DNA of 64,000 bases, taken from Malania oleifera. Its lineage: Eukaryota; Streptophyta; Magnoliopsida; Santalales; Ximeniaceae. The stretch is taken from positions 69,647,101 to 69,711,100 of the forward strand of contig NC_080428.1 in assembly GCF_029873635.1 (NCBI RefSeq), read 5' to 3'. Of the stretch, positions 32,201-39,174 are shown in pieces. The notes beneath the pieces are model-generated. The model did no database searches, was not told where the DNA came from, and saw only the letters and a list, made by a program, of their open reading frames with translations. Numbering within the stretch: the first letter of the stretch is position 1; each line of letters opens with the position of its first letter. The position numbers and the translations under genes are program-made.

Positions 32201-35120
32201 GTAAACTTTGACGCTAGGTACACTTCAACTTTGTCCATGAATGGTTGCGTATCTTTCGCAAAAACCCAACTGATTTCTCTATTGCCAAGGCCTTTCCACT
32301 TCACTAAGAATTCCTGCTGCTTCTTCCTTGATGATGTGAACTCTCTATCTACAAGGATGTCTTCAACTTCTCGTCTCTCGAGTTGCTTACCTAGTGAATC
32401 CCATCTAGCTTTTTAAGCTTGTTTGTGCAATGCAAGTAGATTGAGTTAGCTTCAGCCCTAGGTGAGGCGAATCTTATAACCCGGAATTCAGTCTTTTTTT
32501 ATTTTTATTTTTTCATTCAATTTAAATTTCTATGGCTTTAAGCTGGCTTTGAATGGTCCTTTATGCAGTTGTTTCACATAGTAGTTTAATTTTGACTAAA
32601 TTAATGACTTTGGACTTCAACCTAGGACCTTAAAACCAAGGACTTATGTTTGTGTGGATTGTGCTAATGAGGCGTGTCAGTACAATTCGATGTGTTTTAT
32701 AAAATAAAACTGTGCCCTGTATATTAGTAATTAGGCTGTGCGGGATAAAGGAGACAAGGACATTCCTAGACAGTCCGAGTTCAGCATTTCGTCAAGTTTG
32801 GATTTGAAAACTTACTCCAAAATTTGGTCTGAACCTATTAGGCAAGCCTTCACTTGCCAAAATTTCAGGCTAACTTGGGTAACTTTGTTACTCAATTATG
32901 CTAACTTATGCCGTAGAGGTATTTTCTAAAAATCCTTTTAGTACCTTGAATCATTGATGAAAATGCATAATTAATAACAATTTCTTGAAGAAATTAGCAA
33001 TGGGCATGATATATTGACTGTAGAGGTTTTATGCTAGGTAATGCCTTAGATTGGTGTTGCTTGTTGGAGCTTATTTATTAAGTAAAGCTTGAAATGTCAA
33101 CTATACAAATCTAAATCGCTTTCAGATTGAAGCTAAGCTGTTGAACGCATGCATCTTCATGAATCTTCTCAGGCTGAAACAATGGCTTTTTTGTTTTTTA
33201 GTTTTTTGTTTTAGATGTGCAATGCTTAAACTGTAAAAATGCTGTAAAATTCTCTTTTTTGCAGATTTAGTCATAAAATGGAAACTATGTAAATATGTTC
33301 CAATCTGTTGCTCTCTGAAGTTGCAACACTGGACTGTTTTCTATACCAAGATATTTTCTTGTTGCAAATTGTCACGTATGGGAGGGAACGATGTACGTAT
33401 ATTGCACCTGTTTATGTCATTAAAGAGGTTCATATGCAACAAGATTGGGTTTCTTGTGAAAAAAAAACACCAACAAAATTGATGATCAATACTTTTTGGA
33501 GGGTCAAAATGTATAAACGTCATTTGAAGCAATGGAGAGAGTGGAAGTAATTGAAGTTGGTCTCCAACCAAAGGATGATGTCAAATGAGACAAGAAGATA
33601 GACAAATAAGAGCAGCACATCTAACTGCAAGTGTGTGAAGTAAAACCTTAGAAAAATGTGTATGTCTGTTTCTTCCCTTGTCCTTCAATATTCATTTTTT
33701 TTTTTCAAAAAAGGAAAGAAATAGTTCACTCTTTATGAATGTACAATGTGTGTACATGTCAGGGAGCCCATTTTTGTGTGACTGAAGTGTGTATTCCAAA
33801 GGATGTTAGTTCAAGTTACAGAAAGCAGTTGCAGACAAGTGTGGTGACTGAGTGGACTCTTGCCTCTTGAATATTTCCAATGAGTTGAAGCCTTGGCCTT
33901 ACTTTCTCTGCTTTCTGAAAGTGTTGCAGAATAGAATGTGATGCAATTCAAACAATTGAAATGGGGAGAAAAAAGAGGAAGCCATTTTTTTTTAGAAATT
34001 ATGATAAAGAATTACCAGATAAAGGTTTATTGGAGACTCTGGTCACCCTAAGGGATGTTTAACTCCTGTAGGTCTTCTTAGGAGAGACTAAACGAAGGTT
34101 GGGATTGATCGACTAAAGGACTGCACAACTCACAAGTGATAAAATAGTTCCAATCTTATATCAACTTTATACTCCTTCCTAAGACAAATTTATATTTTGA
34201 AAAGGAGCTATTGACTAGCTGTTAGAAGCTAACCATTAACCAGCTGTTATGAAGAGAGAAAATGATCAACTATTTGAAAATCTTCATCTCTTTTTTGAAG
34301 CTTTAATTCTTTTTACTGTTTTGACTACATAATAATGGAGTCCATATGATCTCAAGATAAGACTTCTGAGCACTTGTTTCAATGTTCGGGAGACACTAGT
34401 TATTTCATTTTCATAGAGCATTCAAATGTCCATTTTAAAATTTTAATAATGAAGCAGCACAAATGTGAGGTGTTACATCTGTGTTTTTTAATATTGTTAT
34501 TCGTCTATCTACCAATATTAGTTAAGGGAGTACCAACCTCTCATTTGTTAATTGTAATAGCTTATGATTTGAGTTTGGATGGAGATTTAATTGGGATTTT
34601 GATTTAAAAAGTTTTGGTTCTTGCATGAAGTTGGAACTACTAGAACCCTTACCAAAGTTGAAAGGGTCGCCCCTTTTCTTAAAGATGAAAAAAGGCTCCT
34701 TCCTCGTCTCTTTTCCCCGCCCTCTCTCACTAACGTTGGAAGTTCCCTTTTTATTTAATGTATTGGGTCATACTGTTCTAAAAATATTGTAAAAAGTAGT
34801 GAATTCAGTTGAATAAACAGGAAGAAACTTGGGTGTAAAAATTTTGATGCACTCTTGGTGTAAAAGATTAAGAATTGGAAATTTTGTGCTTATTCAGATC
34901 GAGAACAGGGGGAAATGACTTGTGAGTTTGTGAAGTCAAATCAGAAACAAACAATGGGGTGTTGTAAATGATACTACCCAATTTATTCTCTGAATCTATT
35001 TCAAGATGTAAATTCTGTTGTTTATTTTCCCAACCAATTAGCATTTTTATGTGGTTGCAGGACCTGAAGTGTTTCGTATTCTCGCTCATTTCACTCCACT
35101 TCAAGATCAAGCCAATATAA
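7603..35120 (+). CDS. MAGO: Mago nashi homolog, exon junction complex core subunit (3 exons)
   Basis: Joining 7603-7833, 8383-8559 and 35061-35120 gives one open frame of 155 residues ending in a normal stop. The protein shows the whole family signature: [77 protein letters not shown] and the invariant end LHFKIKPI. In known organisms Mago pairs with Y14/RBM8A and clamps eIF4A3 on spliced mRNA in the nucleus, affecting localisation and decay. The first ATG (7603) has a poor context. The ATG at 7615 has A at -3 and G at +4 and would give 151 residues, so it may be the true start. All introns are GT-AG. There is no frameshift, so it is probably functional. The oddity is the 26.5-kb second intron. 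Confidence 0.95.
7834..8382 (+). other. MAGO intron 1 with CT/CA microsatellite
   Basis: A 549-bp GT-AG intron. It contains a compound (CT)n(CA)n repeat at about 8158-8208. The minus-strand frame at 8106-8294 (runs of V/C and R/E) is a product of this repeat. Confidence 0.9.
8383..8559 (+). CDS. MAGO: MAGO exon 2
   Basis: Encodes residues 78-136, from [10 protein letters not shown] to RIFYYLVQ. The acceptor is TGTATAG|ATT and the donor CAG|GTCAGC. Both boundaries fall between codons, so exon 2 is 59 whole codons. The downstream exon lies 26.5 kb away. Confidence 0.95.
8672..8907. repeat. Diverged tandem duplication, about 115 bp x 2
   Basis: 8672-8784 and 8786-8907 share the order ACTGATAT-TGTTAT, a TAGA-TA-ATTGGCAA stretch, GTC-GAAATT and CTTGTTCTGT-CC-GAG, with scattered differences. 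It lies just inside the intron 2 donor. Confidence 0.75.
8910..10050. other. Unassigned sequence, probably decayed retroelement
   Basis: No intact conserved gene. Longer frames at 9188-9580 (+) and 9362-9649 (-) have no motif I can name. The minus strand is the likelier old coding strand, because a Gypsy gag remnant follows at 10054-10340 in that orientation. Confidence 0.4.
10054..10340 (-). pseudogene. Probable Ty3/Gypsy gag remnant
   Basis: The minus-strand translation has [19 protein letters not shown], then [11 protein letters not shown], then [12 protein letters not shown]. This is the order (DW...LxxF, LxGxAxxW, FxPPxY) found in Gypsy gag. It is short and diverged, so the call is tentative. 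Confidence 0.45.
10341..11142. other. No gene recognised
   Basis: T-rich and purine-rich low-complexity sequence. Small frames lack conserved motifs. Confidence 0.5.
11143..11614 (+). repeat. 5' LTR of the degenerate element
   Basis: Ends just before the PBS-like TGGCATGAGAGC and contains a CT-microsatellite (about 11570-11590). The ends are approximate, having been set by alignment to 14040-14400. Confidence 0.6.
12739..12960 (+). pseudogene. Gypsy gag-like fragment
   Basis: A 61-codon frame with the W...R......P..W.EM...LREKY spacing of Gypsy gag, and stops all around it. The similarity is by eye only. Confidence 0.4.
14040..14400 (+). repeat. 3' LTR of the degenerate element
   Basis: Begins TGATGGAGAACC directly after the polypurine tract. 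The right end is uncertain (14390-14450). It contains (TC)n at about 14262-14295. Confidence 0.6.
14729..15028 (+). mobile_element. TRIM (miniature LTR element), 300 bp
   Basis: Two 73-bp terminal direct repeats (14729-14801, 14956-15028), both reading TGTWAAGGCYTGATATACATT...CTAACA, flank 154 bp. A degenerate PBS (TGGCATTAAAATC) follows the first and a polypurine tract (TGCAGGGGAG) precedes the second. There is no coding sequence. I could not find a matching target duplication. Confidence 0.8.
15178..15351 (-). repeat. 3' LTR of Copia-0 (174 bp)
   Basis: The minus strand reads TGTTAATGGTTATTTTGG from 15351. It contains a TATA-like box (TATAAATAGAGGGAGAG, minus strand). Confidence 0.85.
15352..15506 (-). 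pseudogene. Copia-0 RNase H C-terminus
   Basis: The minus-strand translation gives [21 protein letters not shown], the usual Copia RNase H ending, then a polypurine tract and the LTR. It is separated from the rest of RNase H by the solo LTR at 15507-17592. Confidence 0.8.
15507..17592 (-). mobile_element. Solo Gypsy LTR inserted in Copia-0 RNase H
   Basis: A 2086-bp unit with TGTAGTAACC...GGGCGCTACA ends on the minus strand, interrupting RNase H between codons for FVWKT and LVQKL. The flanking 5-mers CAAGT/TGAGT look like a decayed target duplication. It shares internal blocks with the other Gypsy LTRs here (GAGGTGTCTCACCC on the minus strand at 15861-15883; a GGTTGTGCGGCC block near 16150), but has no internal region, so it is a recombination-derived solo LTR. 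Confidence 0.82.
17350..17494 (-). promoter_or_regulatory. LTR promoter: TATA box plus AAACCGTCGACGGTTT palindromes
   Basis: A minus-strand TATAAATA (17350-17357) is preceded by four copies of a palindrome: 17375-17392 (AAAACCGTCGACGGTTTT, perfect), 17405-17422, 17447-17464 and 17479-17494. The arrangement resembles U3 enhancer repeats. Activity is not known. Confidence 0.55.
17593..18196 (-). pseudogene. Copia-0 RT C-terminus and RNase H N-terminus
   Basis: Minus-strand translation: [20 protein letters not shown], then [10 protein letters not shown] (end of Copia RT), then [13 protein letters not shown] and [18 protein letters not shown] (RNase H). It has many stops and frame changes. The RT sequence upstream continues at 29399-29520, beyond Copia-1. 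Confidence 0.78.
18202..18788 (+). repeat. 5' LTR of Copia-1 (587 bp)
   Basis: TGTTGGAGATG...TTTCTTACA. It contains a TATA-like CCTATAAAAAGGC (18381-18393). The downstream PBS does not match the usual TGGTATCAGAGC. Confidence 0.88.
18789..19790 (+). pseudogene. Copia-1 gag
   Basis: An open frame up to 19270 contains [20 protein letters not shown] and later [19 protein letters not shown], matching the gag (UBN2-like) domain of Copia elements. After a TAG at 19268 the frame breaks, but a CCHC zinc knuckle ([13 protein letters not shown], about 19658-19690) is still visible, with a stop inside it. The frame upstream of 18789 is LTR and not coding. Confidence 0.8.
19854..20349. repeat. Copia-2 left end: foldback of LTR U5/R side
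   Basis: Arms 19854-20050 and 20155-20349 are reverse complements over about 195 bp, differing by one 2-bp indel (CACACG/CACG) and one substitution. The 104-bp spacer carries, on the minus strand, a TATA box (ATATAAAAAGGG, about 20104-20115). The left arm plus spacer therefore reads as U3end-R-U5 on the minus strand. The right arm reads as R-U5 on the plus strand and runs straight into the PBS. Confidence 0.92.
20389..22467 (+). pseudogene. Copia-2 gag-protease-integrase, broken by a few stops
   Basis: The first ATG is at 20389 ([20 protein letters not shown]). Gag carries a CCHC knuckle [14 protein letters not shown] (21103-21144). The protease motif is WVLDSGAS (21244-21267). After a TAG at 21379 come the GAG-preintegrase motif [10 protein letters not shown] and, after a TAA at 21700, the integrase core with [16 protein letters not shown] and [11 protein letters not shown], so the DDE residues are intact. 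A TAG (22189) replaces the expected W in KIFWADAV. Past 22440 the frame shifts. It is closest in layout to Tnt1/Tork. The few lesions imply a fairly young copy. Confidence 0.9.
22758..24284 (+). CDS. Copia-2 reverse transcriptase-RNase H (508-codon open frame)
   Basis: An uninterrupted frame with the Copia RT landmarks in order: [57 protein letters not shown], catalytic [12 protein letters not shown], then [16 protein letters not shown], the RNase H region with [16 protein letters not shown] and [17 protein letters not shown], and the NPADMLTKG ending. The family role is copying element RNA into DNA in the virus-like particle. It is the C-terminal part of a polyprotein whose upstream part has stops, so it is unlikely to be made normally. 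The first residues (before about 22770) are polyprotein linker and not a true start. Confidence 0.9.
   Translation: MQDKSSSKWELAMKDEMDSLLGNQTWELTELPVGKKALHNKWVYRIKNEHDGSKRYKARLVVKGFQQKEGIDFTEIFSPVVKISTIRLVLGMVAAENLHLEQLDMKTAFLHGDLEEDIYMIQPEGFIVQGQENLVYKLKKSLYGLKQAPRQWYKKFDSFMHKIEFKRCEADHCCYVKFFDNSYIILLLYVDDMLIAGSSIEEINNLKKQLSEQFAMKDLGAAKQILGMRIIRDKATGTLKLSQSKYVKKILSRFNMNESKPVSTPLGSHFKLSKEQSSKTEEERDHMSKVPYASAIGSLMYAMVCTRPDIAHAVGVVSRFMSRPGKQHWEAVKWILRYLRSSSDTCLCFTGASLKLQGYVDADFAGDNDSRKSTTGFVFTLGGTAISWASNLQKIVTLSTIEAEYVAATEAGKEMIWLHGFLEELGKKQKMGILYSDSQSAIFLAKNSAFHSKSKHIQTKYHFIRYLVEDKLVILEKICGSKNPADMLTKGVTIEKLKLCAASVGLLA
24377..24562. repeat. Copia-2 right end: perfect 84-bp inverted repeat of LTR U3 side
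   Basis: 24377-24460 and 24479-24562 are exact reverse complements around an 18-bp spacer. It starts TGTTGGGC straight after the polypurine tract and ends GCCCAACA. No part of it resembles the left end at 19854-20349. Confidence 0.96.
24569..26000 (+). pseudogene. Copia-1 protease and integrase
   Basis: Protease continues as [14 protein letters not shown] from 24569. The preintegrase [15 protein letters not shown] (about 24960-25005) leads into an integrase frame (25003-25986). The first catalytic D is kept (IHSDFGDF). The second site reads [10 protein letters not shown] (expected SDNGGEY) and the third [11 protein letters not shown] (expected E before RKNRTL), so two of the three DDE residues are lost. 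Confidence 0.85.
26000..27372 (+). pseudogene. Copia-1 RT and first part of RNase H
   Basis: Fragments in two frames: [46 protein letters not shown], then [11 protein letters not shown] and [17 protein letters not shown] sequence, and an RNase H stretch with [19 protein letters not shown] and STIEAEFVA. The two RT aspartates are kept but stops and frameshifts are frequent. The MITE at 27373 interrupts the RHIRLRHK motif. Confidence 0.83.
27373..28043. mobile_element. Probable hAT-type MITE in Copia-1 RNase H
   Basis: Ends CAAGGTCCTAAATTT and (inverted) CATGGTATTAAATTT are 15-bp terminal inverted repeats with three mismatches. Flanks CGCCTAAG (27365-27372) and CACCTAAG (28044-28051) are an 8-bp duplication with one difference, the size used by hAT elements. 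Removal restores AGGCATATACGCCTAAGACA, coding RHIRLRHK. It has no transposase frame and its ends are rich in ATTTCGA-type self-complementary sequence. Confidence 0.75.
28044..28200 (+). pseudogene. Copia-1 RNase H C-terminus
   Basis: [20 protein letters not shown], then [20 protein letters not shown], the expected end of Copia pol. It continues the frame broken by the MITE. The 28200-28785 stretch is the element's 3' untranslated part, with a polypurine-like ATGTGGGGGA before the LTR. Confidence 0.82.
28786..29393 (+). repeat. 3' LTR of Copia-1 (608 bp)
   Basis: Matches 18202-18788 throughout, with small indels (for example extra TTTTTTCTTTGTGTTATTT near 28855) and a mutated first base pair (TT for TG). 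Confidence 0.88.
29399..29520 (-). pseudogene. Copia-0 RT fragment
   Basis: The minus strand encodes [20 protein letters not shown] and then [12 protein letters not shown], the region around the YVDD box and downstream (here YADV, so one catalytic D is lost). It joins in register with 18196 when Copia-1 is removed. Confidence 0.8.
29521..30534 (-). other. Copia-0 5' internal region, mostly deleted or decayed
   Basis: No gag or integrase motif is visible. It includes a TRIM remnant (29640-29795). A PBS (complement of 30523-30534, TGGTATTAGAGG) adjoins the 5' LTR. Confidence 0.55.
29640..29795 (+). mobile_element. TRIM remnant (same family as 14729-15028)
   Basis: Resembles the interior of the 300-bp TRIM: a GGTTCTA-like stretch, a pyrimidine-rich middle, and TGCTGTCAAGCTGCACGTGC followed by TAGGGAGTGTTAAGG. 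Only the interior and the start of the right LTR remain. Confidence 0.6.
30535..30703 (-). repeat. 5' LTR of Copia-0 (169 bp)
   Basis: TGTTAAGATATTAGG...AACCATTAACA on the plus strand. It is the partner of 15178-15351. Confidence 0.85.
30709..31229 (+). mobile_element. Gypsy 5' LTR-like segment with PBS
   Basis: Ends TCCGTGACA, followed by a PBS-like CCTGGTCTCAGAGC (31230-31243), then gag. The first part (about 30726-30776) is repeated in inverted orientation at 32118-32170. The left boundary is obscured because Copia-0 inserted at 30703. Confidence 0.6.
31304..32130 (+). pseudogene. Ty3/Gypsy gag (chromovirus-like), degenerate
   Basis: Starts [20 protein letters not shown] at 31307 and has a TGA after EEMV. 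The later part contains [20 protein letters not shown], then [11 protein letters not shown], a typical Gypsy gag core. The middle is shortened and shifted. It runs to about 32105 ([12 protein letters not shown]) without a zinc knuckle and then meets inverted sequence. Confidence 0.75.
32180..32415 (-). pseudogene. Gypsy chromodomain and C-terminus, opposite strand to the gag
   Basis: The minus-strand translation reads [20 protein letters not shown], then [20 protein letters not shown] and [21 protein letters not shown]. This is the chromodomain that ends the integrase of plant chromoviruses. RT and integrase core are absent. It faces the gag fragment tail to tail. Confidence 0.8.
32416..35060. 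other. Intron 2 remainder, no gene recognised
   Basis: Frames of 60-80 codons (for example 33308-33550 and 34374-34607) lack conserved motifs or repeats. It ends with a polypyrimidine-poor but usable acceptor (TGGTTGCAG) at 35060. Confidence 0.55.
35061..35120 (+). CDS. MAGO: MAGO exon 3
   Basis: Nineteen codons plus [22 protein letters not shown]. This is the invariant C-terminus of Mago proteins, in phase with exon 2 (…YYLVQ). The conserved intron position and intact stop argue that it belongs to the same gene despite the distance. Confidence 0.93.
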   Translation, partial: DLKCFVFSLISLHFKIKPI

Positions 35121-36962
35121 GAAGGATTGAAGAAATTGTTAGGTTAGGATTTCAGCTCTTTTTTTGATTCATGATTGTCTAAATTTAAGGATTTTTTTTT
35201 TCAAAATGCTCAAAATTCAAAGATATGATTGATCGTTTGGAATACCGACTTGTTAGTTCCTGAATGCATTTATAAATGTTGTCACCATTTAATGTTCTTT
35301 TGTTTTGGTAGAATGCAACAGTTAATTTGTAAAACTAATATTCTACTTTTGCCCTTTTATACCTGAGAATTGTAGTGGTTGGATCAGGTGCCCAAATACG
35401 AAAAAGGCCGAGTGGCATGTGCCCACGTGGTCTAAAAATATAGTATTATTATTATTATTTTGGTGTGTTGGACATTTATACTCTTAACAATATAGTATTA
35501 TTAATGCATGCTATTGTTATATTTATAATAATTAATTATTGTAATAACAAAAGTAGAAATAAAAAATATCGCATTATTACGGTTGAAAATTTACTTCCAT
35601 AGTGGTTTTTTTTTTTTTTAATTTTCAATGATGGTTGAAATTTTTAGTATACAGATCTAATTTGGTATATTTCTAGTAAGTTTTTGTATTGAAAATATGA
35701 TTACTTTTTATATATTGTTCATACACAGGTGAAATAATGGTGTTAGGATTTTCATATTAAATTAAATACATCAAACATAAATAAAAAAATTAAAGTATTC
35801 GTTTGAGGTAGACATCCTAATCTGAAGAATGAAATTCTAGAGATTTCTATTTCATGAGGACGCTTTTGATTTTGTGAATTACATGTTACCTAAGTCTCTT
35901 TGTTAGATTGAAAATAAGAAAAATAATTTTAAAGAAAAAATATATTTATTTTAAAATTTCTCTTCTTCGTTTTGAAAGGACTTAAATTTTTTTTTTTGCT
36001 TGGAACATGTTTTATACGATTAAAAAAAAATTTCAATAAAAATATTTTCCCTTGATTATATTTCTACAAATAACCAAAATTTTTTTTAAAAAATCTATAT
36101 GTTTTGTTTAAAAGTATTTTCTCCCAATTAAACCAAATTAAAATCTCATAAGTATTACTTTCATTGTTTCATGATACAAAAAATTATTTTTTTAGGTGAA
36201 TTAATGGGTATGGGTTATGATTGCCATTATCACAAAAATACATAAAATATTTAATTGACTTGCACTCGCAATTTAAAATGGCAAATAGGTTGAATTTGAA
36301 GGACACAAAAGTTTCAAATGGAATCATTCACCATAAAGGTGTGCATCCACTTTTTTGTTTTCGTCTTTGAAAAATAGATTGAGAGTTAAGAAGTCAAATG
36401 TCACCACACCACATCACACCACCAAAGTAGATTCTAAGTTCAGGCCCCTCTTAGGCATTTCCTCTCACTCACTCTGCAATCTCTACGCACCCCACCCTAA
36501 ATCCCTCCATTCTGACTTGACTTCCCCCCTGAGCGTTATCATCTTCTTCCCCAAAATTCCACAAATTTGTCAACCTGCCCTGCCCCTCCAAATTTAAAAA
36601 TTGGAGGGGAGCATGAAAAGCTGTATTTGGGTCGAGTCTTATCATCGAGAAAGGGAAATACCTGAAACTTTTAGTTTATATTAGAGAGTACGCGTTTTGG
36701 GTTTTTTTGGATTTGAATTTTTATTGATTTGTACAAAACATAATATAAGATTGGATGAAGTTTCATCTAAATCAATACGAATTTGAGTTGAAGATCCAAA
36801 AAATTCATGCTTACAAATACTGATAGAGTTTGAGCTCAAAACTCGAGTTCAACTAAATTGACTTGAAAGTAATTCAATTACATTTTCTTGAAAAATTGAA
36901 ACTCAATTTAATTAAAAATAATTTTAAGTGTATGTGTAAAATATATAAAATACATGTAATAT

Positions 36963-36996
<34 letters not shown>

Positions 36997-38180
36997 GTTA
37001 CATCATTAATACAGTATATATACACTATCCTTGTATAATATTTAGCAAAAAGAAATAAATAAATATCCCCTAAAATTTTTTAAAAAAGATATAGGTTTTC
37101 TTTTATATTTGACAAAAAAAAAAAAAAAACTTTTTTAGGGAGTAAAAATATCCTAAAATCAAATATTGAGAAAATCAGCAAAAATTTCTAATAAAGTTCT
37201 TTAGATTTTTGGAAGCTCGGAGAGAATATATATGTATATATATTTTGGTTCAAATCTCAAGAGTCCTAAACATCTTTAATTGTTTTATATATAAAAATAA
37301 TAAAATTATAAAAATTTAATAAAGAATACAATTACAAAATTGTAATTCTAAGTTAAAAAGATTTTTTTTTTTTTTAATAATTTGAGACTCTAGTTATCAT
37401 TGTGCTACTTTGAACAGTATGGTACGACATCAAATCTAGAATAAAAATCGTCTGCATATTAATGCCCTCATGATAATTCACCGATATAATGATTCAAAAA
37501 AAAAAACAAAAGATTTCGTAAATTGGAAGTTACCAAAATCACAAGTCGAACTTATGGCTTGCCCACAAGACGAGTCTAAGATATTGAAGCTGAGTAACTG
37601 CCAACTGGAAAGAGACAGGCTGAGCTCGGCGCTTAGCCTTACGGCAACACAGCATGAGAGAGAGAGGGGGTGATGACCTCGGCGCTGACGGCAACGAAAG
37701 GATGAGCTCGGCGCTTACGCCAACAGTGGAAGAGGAAGGAGGGTGAAGTGTGAAAAGGGGTTGCGCGTGGAGGAGAAATTGAGAAAATGAGGTAAGGCTG
37801 GGGGCAGACCCCACTCTAAAAATTTTCTACATCTAATTGATTTTGGACGGCGATCTCTTTTGTTTTGTTTTTTTGTTTGTTTGTTTGTTTTTTCTTTTCT
37901 CTGTTTGGCTAATGGAAATTTCCAATTTCCCCTCTTGGCTTATGCCAATGTGACGTTTGCCTCCCCACATCCTAATTTCTATTTCTATTGTCAAATATTT
38001 TTACAATAGTATTTTTTTTCTTAAAAAAAGTGTGTTTGGAGCATATTTTTGTAGAAATTGGAAAAAATTATATTTAAAAAAAAATGTTAATTTTTTTTAA
38101 ATGTTAAATTTAATTTCCACATGGATTGATGGAGAGTTACAAGACAAATGTGTATGTTAAAAGAATAACTTTTCTATAAA
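35121..38180. other. MAGO 3' flank, AT-rich intergenic
   Basis: Very AT-rich with several T runs and (TA)n near 36968-36992. No coding gene seen. At about 37620-37725 there are three imperfect copies of GAGCTCGGCGCTTACGGCAAC in a GC-rich patch. Confidence 0.6.
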
Positions 38181-39174
38181 ACGAGTTATATAACAAAAAA
38201 GCTTATCAAAGATAAATATGCAGTAGCGATTCGTGTTGATTCTTACCGAAACAGACATTTAAGTGTGTCAGTTATATTTTAATTAGAGATCCGTATTGAT
38301 TCTTGTGGAAACAAACATTTAAGTGTGCCATACATGTTTTAATTAGTGATTCGCGTTGATTCTTGTGGAAACAGACATTTAAGTGTGTCATATCTATTTT
38401 AATTAGCGATTGGTGTTGATATTTGCGGAAACATGCATTTAAGTGTGTCGTATCTATTTTTAGTTGAGTGTGGATTGTACTTTAATTAAATGATCTGTAC
38501 TTTTTCATAAGGAAATAGCGTGTCAAGCCTATTTAGGTACACGTTACTTATGTCTAATTGATCCAATTGCTTTGGATTAATCAATTGACGTCAACATGAC
38601 AAAATAATTCGATTATTATTTTAATTTTTTTAAAACGAGTTGCGTGAAAAAAAACTTATCAAAGACAGATATGCAGTGTAAATAGCGTCAGTTATGTTTT
38701 AATTAGCTATTCGAATTGATTCTTGCAGAAACTAACATTTAAGTGTGTCAATTATGTTTTAAATAGCGATTCGTATTGATTCTTCCGGAAACCAGCATTT
38801 AAGTGTGTCATATCTGTTTTAATTAGTGATTCGTGTTGATTCTTGCGTAAACAAACATTTAAGTGTACCATACCTGTTTTAATAAGCGATTTGTCTTGAT
38901 TCATGCAGAAACATGCATTTAAGTTTATCATATTTGTTTTAATTAGCGATTTGTCTTGATTCTTGCGGAAAGAGACATTTAAGTGTGTCATATCTATTTT
39001 TAGTTGTGTAGGGATTTTGCTTTAATTAATGATCTGTACTAATCCATAAGGAAATAACACGTCAAGCCTGTTTAGGTATACGTTACTTATGTCTGATCAA
39101 TCCAATTACTTTGAATCAATCAATTGACGTCAACATAACAAAATAATTCGATTGTTATTTTAATTTTTTTTAAA
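38181..39174. repeat. 60-bp satellite arranged in two higher-order blocks
   Basis: The unit is roughly GCGATTCGTGTTGATTCTTG + CGGAAACAGACATTTAAGTG + TGTCATATCTGTTTTAATTA. There are four copies at about 38222-38460 and five at about 38700-38990. Each array sits between the same flanks (ACGAGTT-GAAAAAA-CTTATCAAAGA before; TTGACGTCAACAT-ACAAAATAATTCGATT after), so a block of about 0.5 kb has itself been duplicated (38181-38634, 38635-39174). Confidence 0.88.

Larger units (their letters stand above)
8560..35060 (+). other. MAGO intron 2, 26,501 bp, filled with transposable elements
   Basis: Donor GTCAGC at 8560 and acceptor TGGTTGCAG ending at 35060. The only in-phase sequence encoding [19 protein letters not shown] is at 35061, and I found no nearer copy. 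The intron holds Gypsy remnants, a TRIM, a four-level nested Copia stack, a solo LTR, a MITE and a rearranged Gypsy. Intron-derived sequence without recognised elements is mainly at 8560-9040 and 32416-35060. Confidence 0.9.

Noticed and set aside
7603..35120. MAGO as a processed pseudogene
   Set aside because: It has introns with GT-AG borders, all exons are in phase, and the stop is intact.
36355..36597. 80-codon plus-strand frame near the MAGO 3' flank
   Set aside because: No recognisable motif, composition of low-complexity sequence, no neighbouring exon signals.
38752..38991. Open frame with a 20-residue repeat
   Set aside because: It is the reverse strand of the 60-bp satellite, whose unit is a multiple of three. 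No start context, no domain.
38181..39174. CRISPR-like array
   Set aside because: The whole 60-bp unit is repeated with no unique spacers, and the genome is a plant's.
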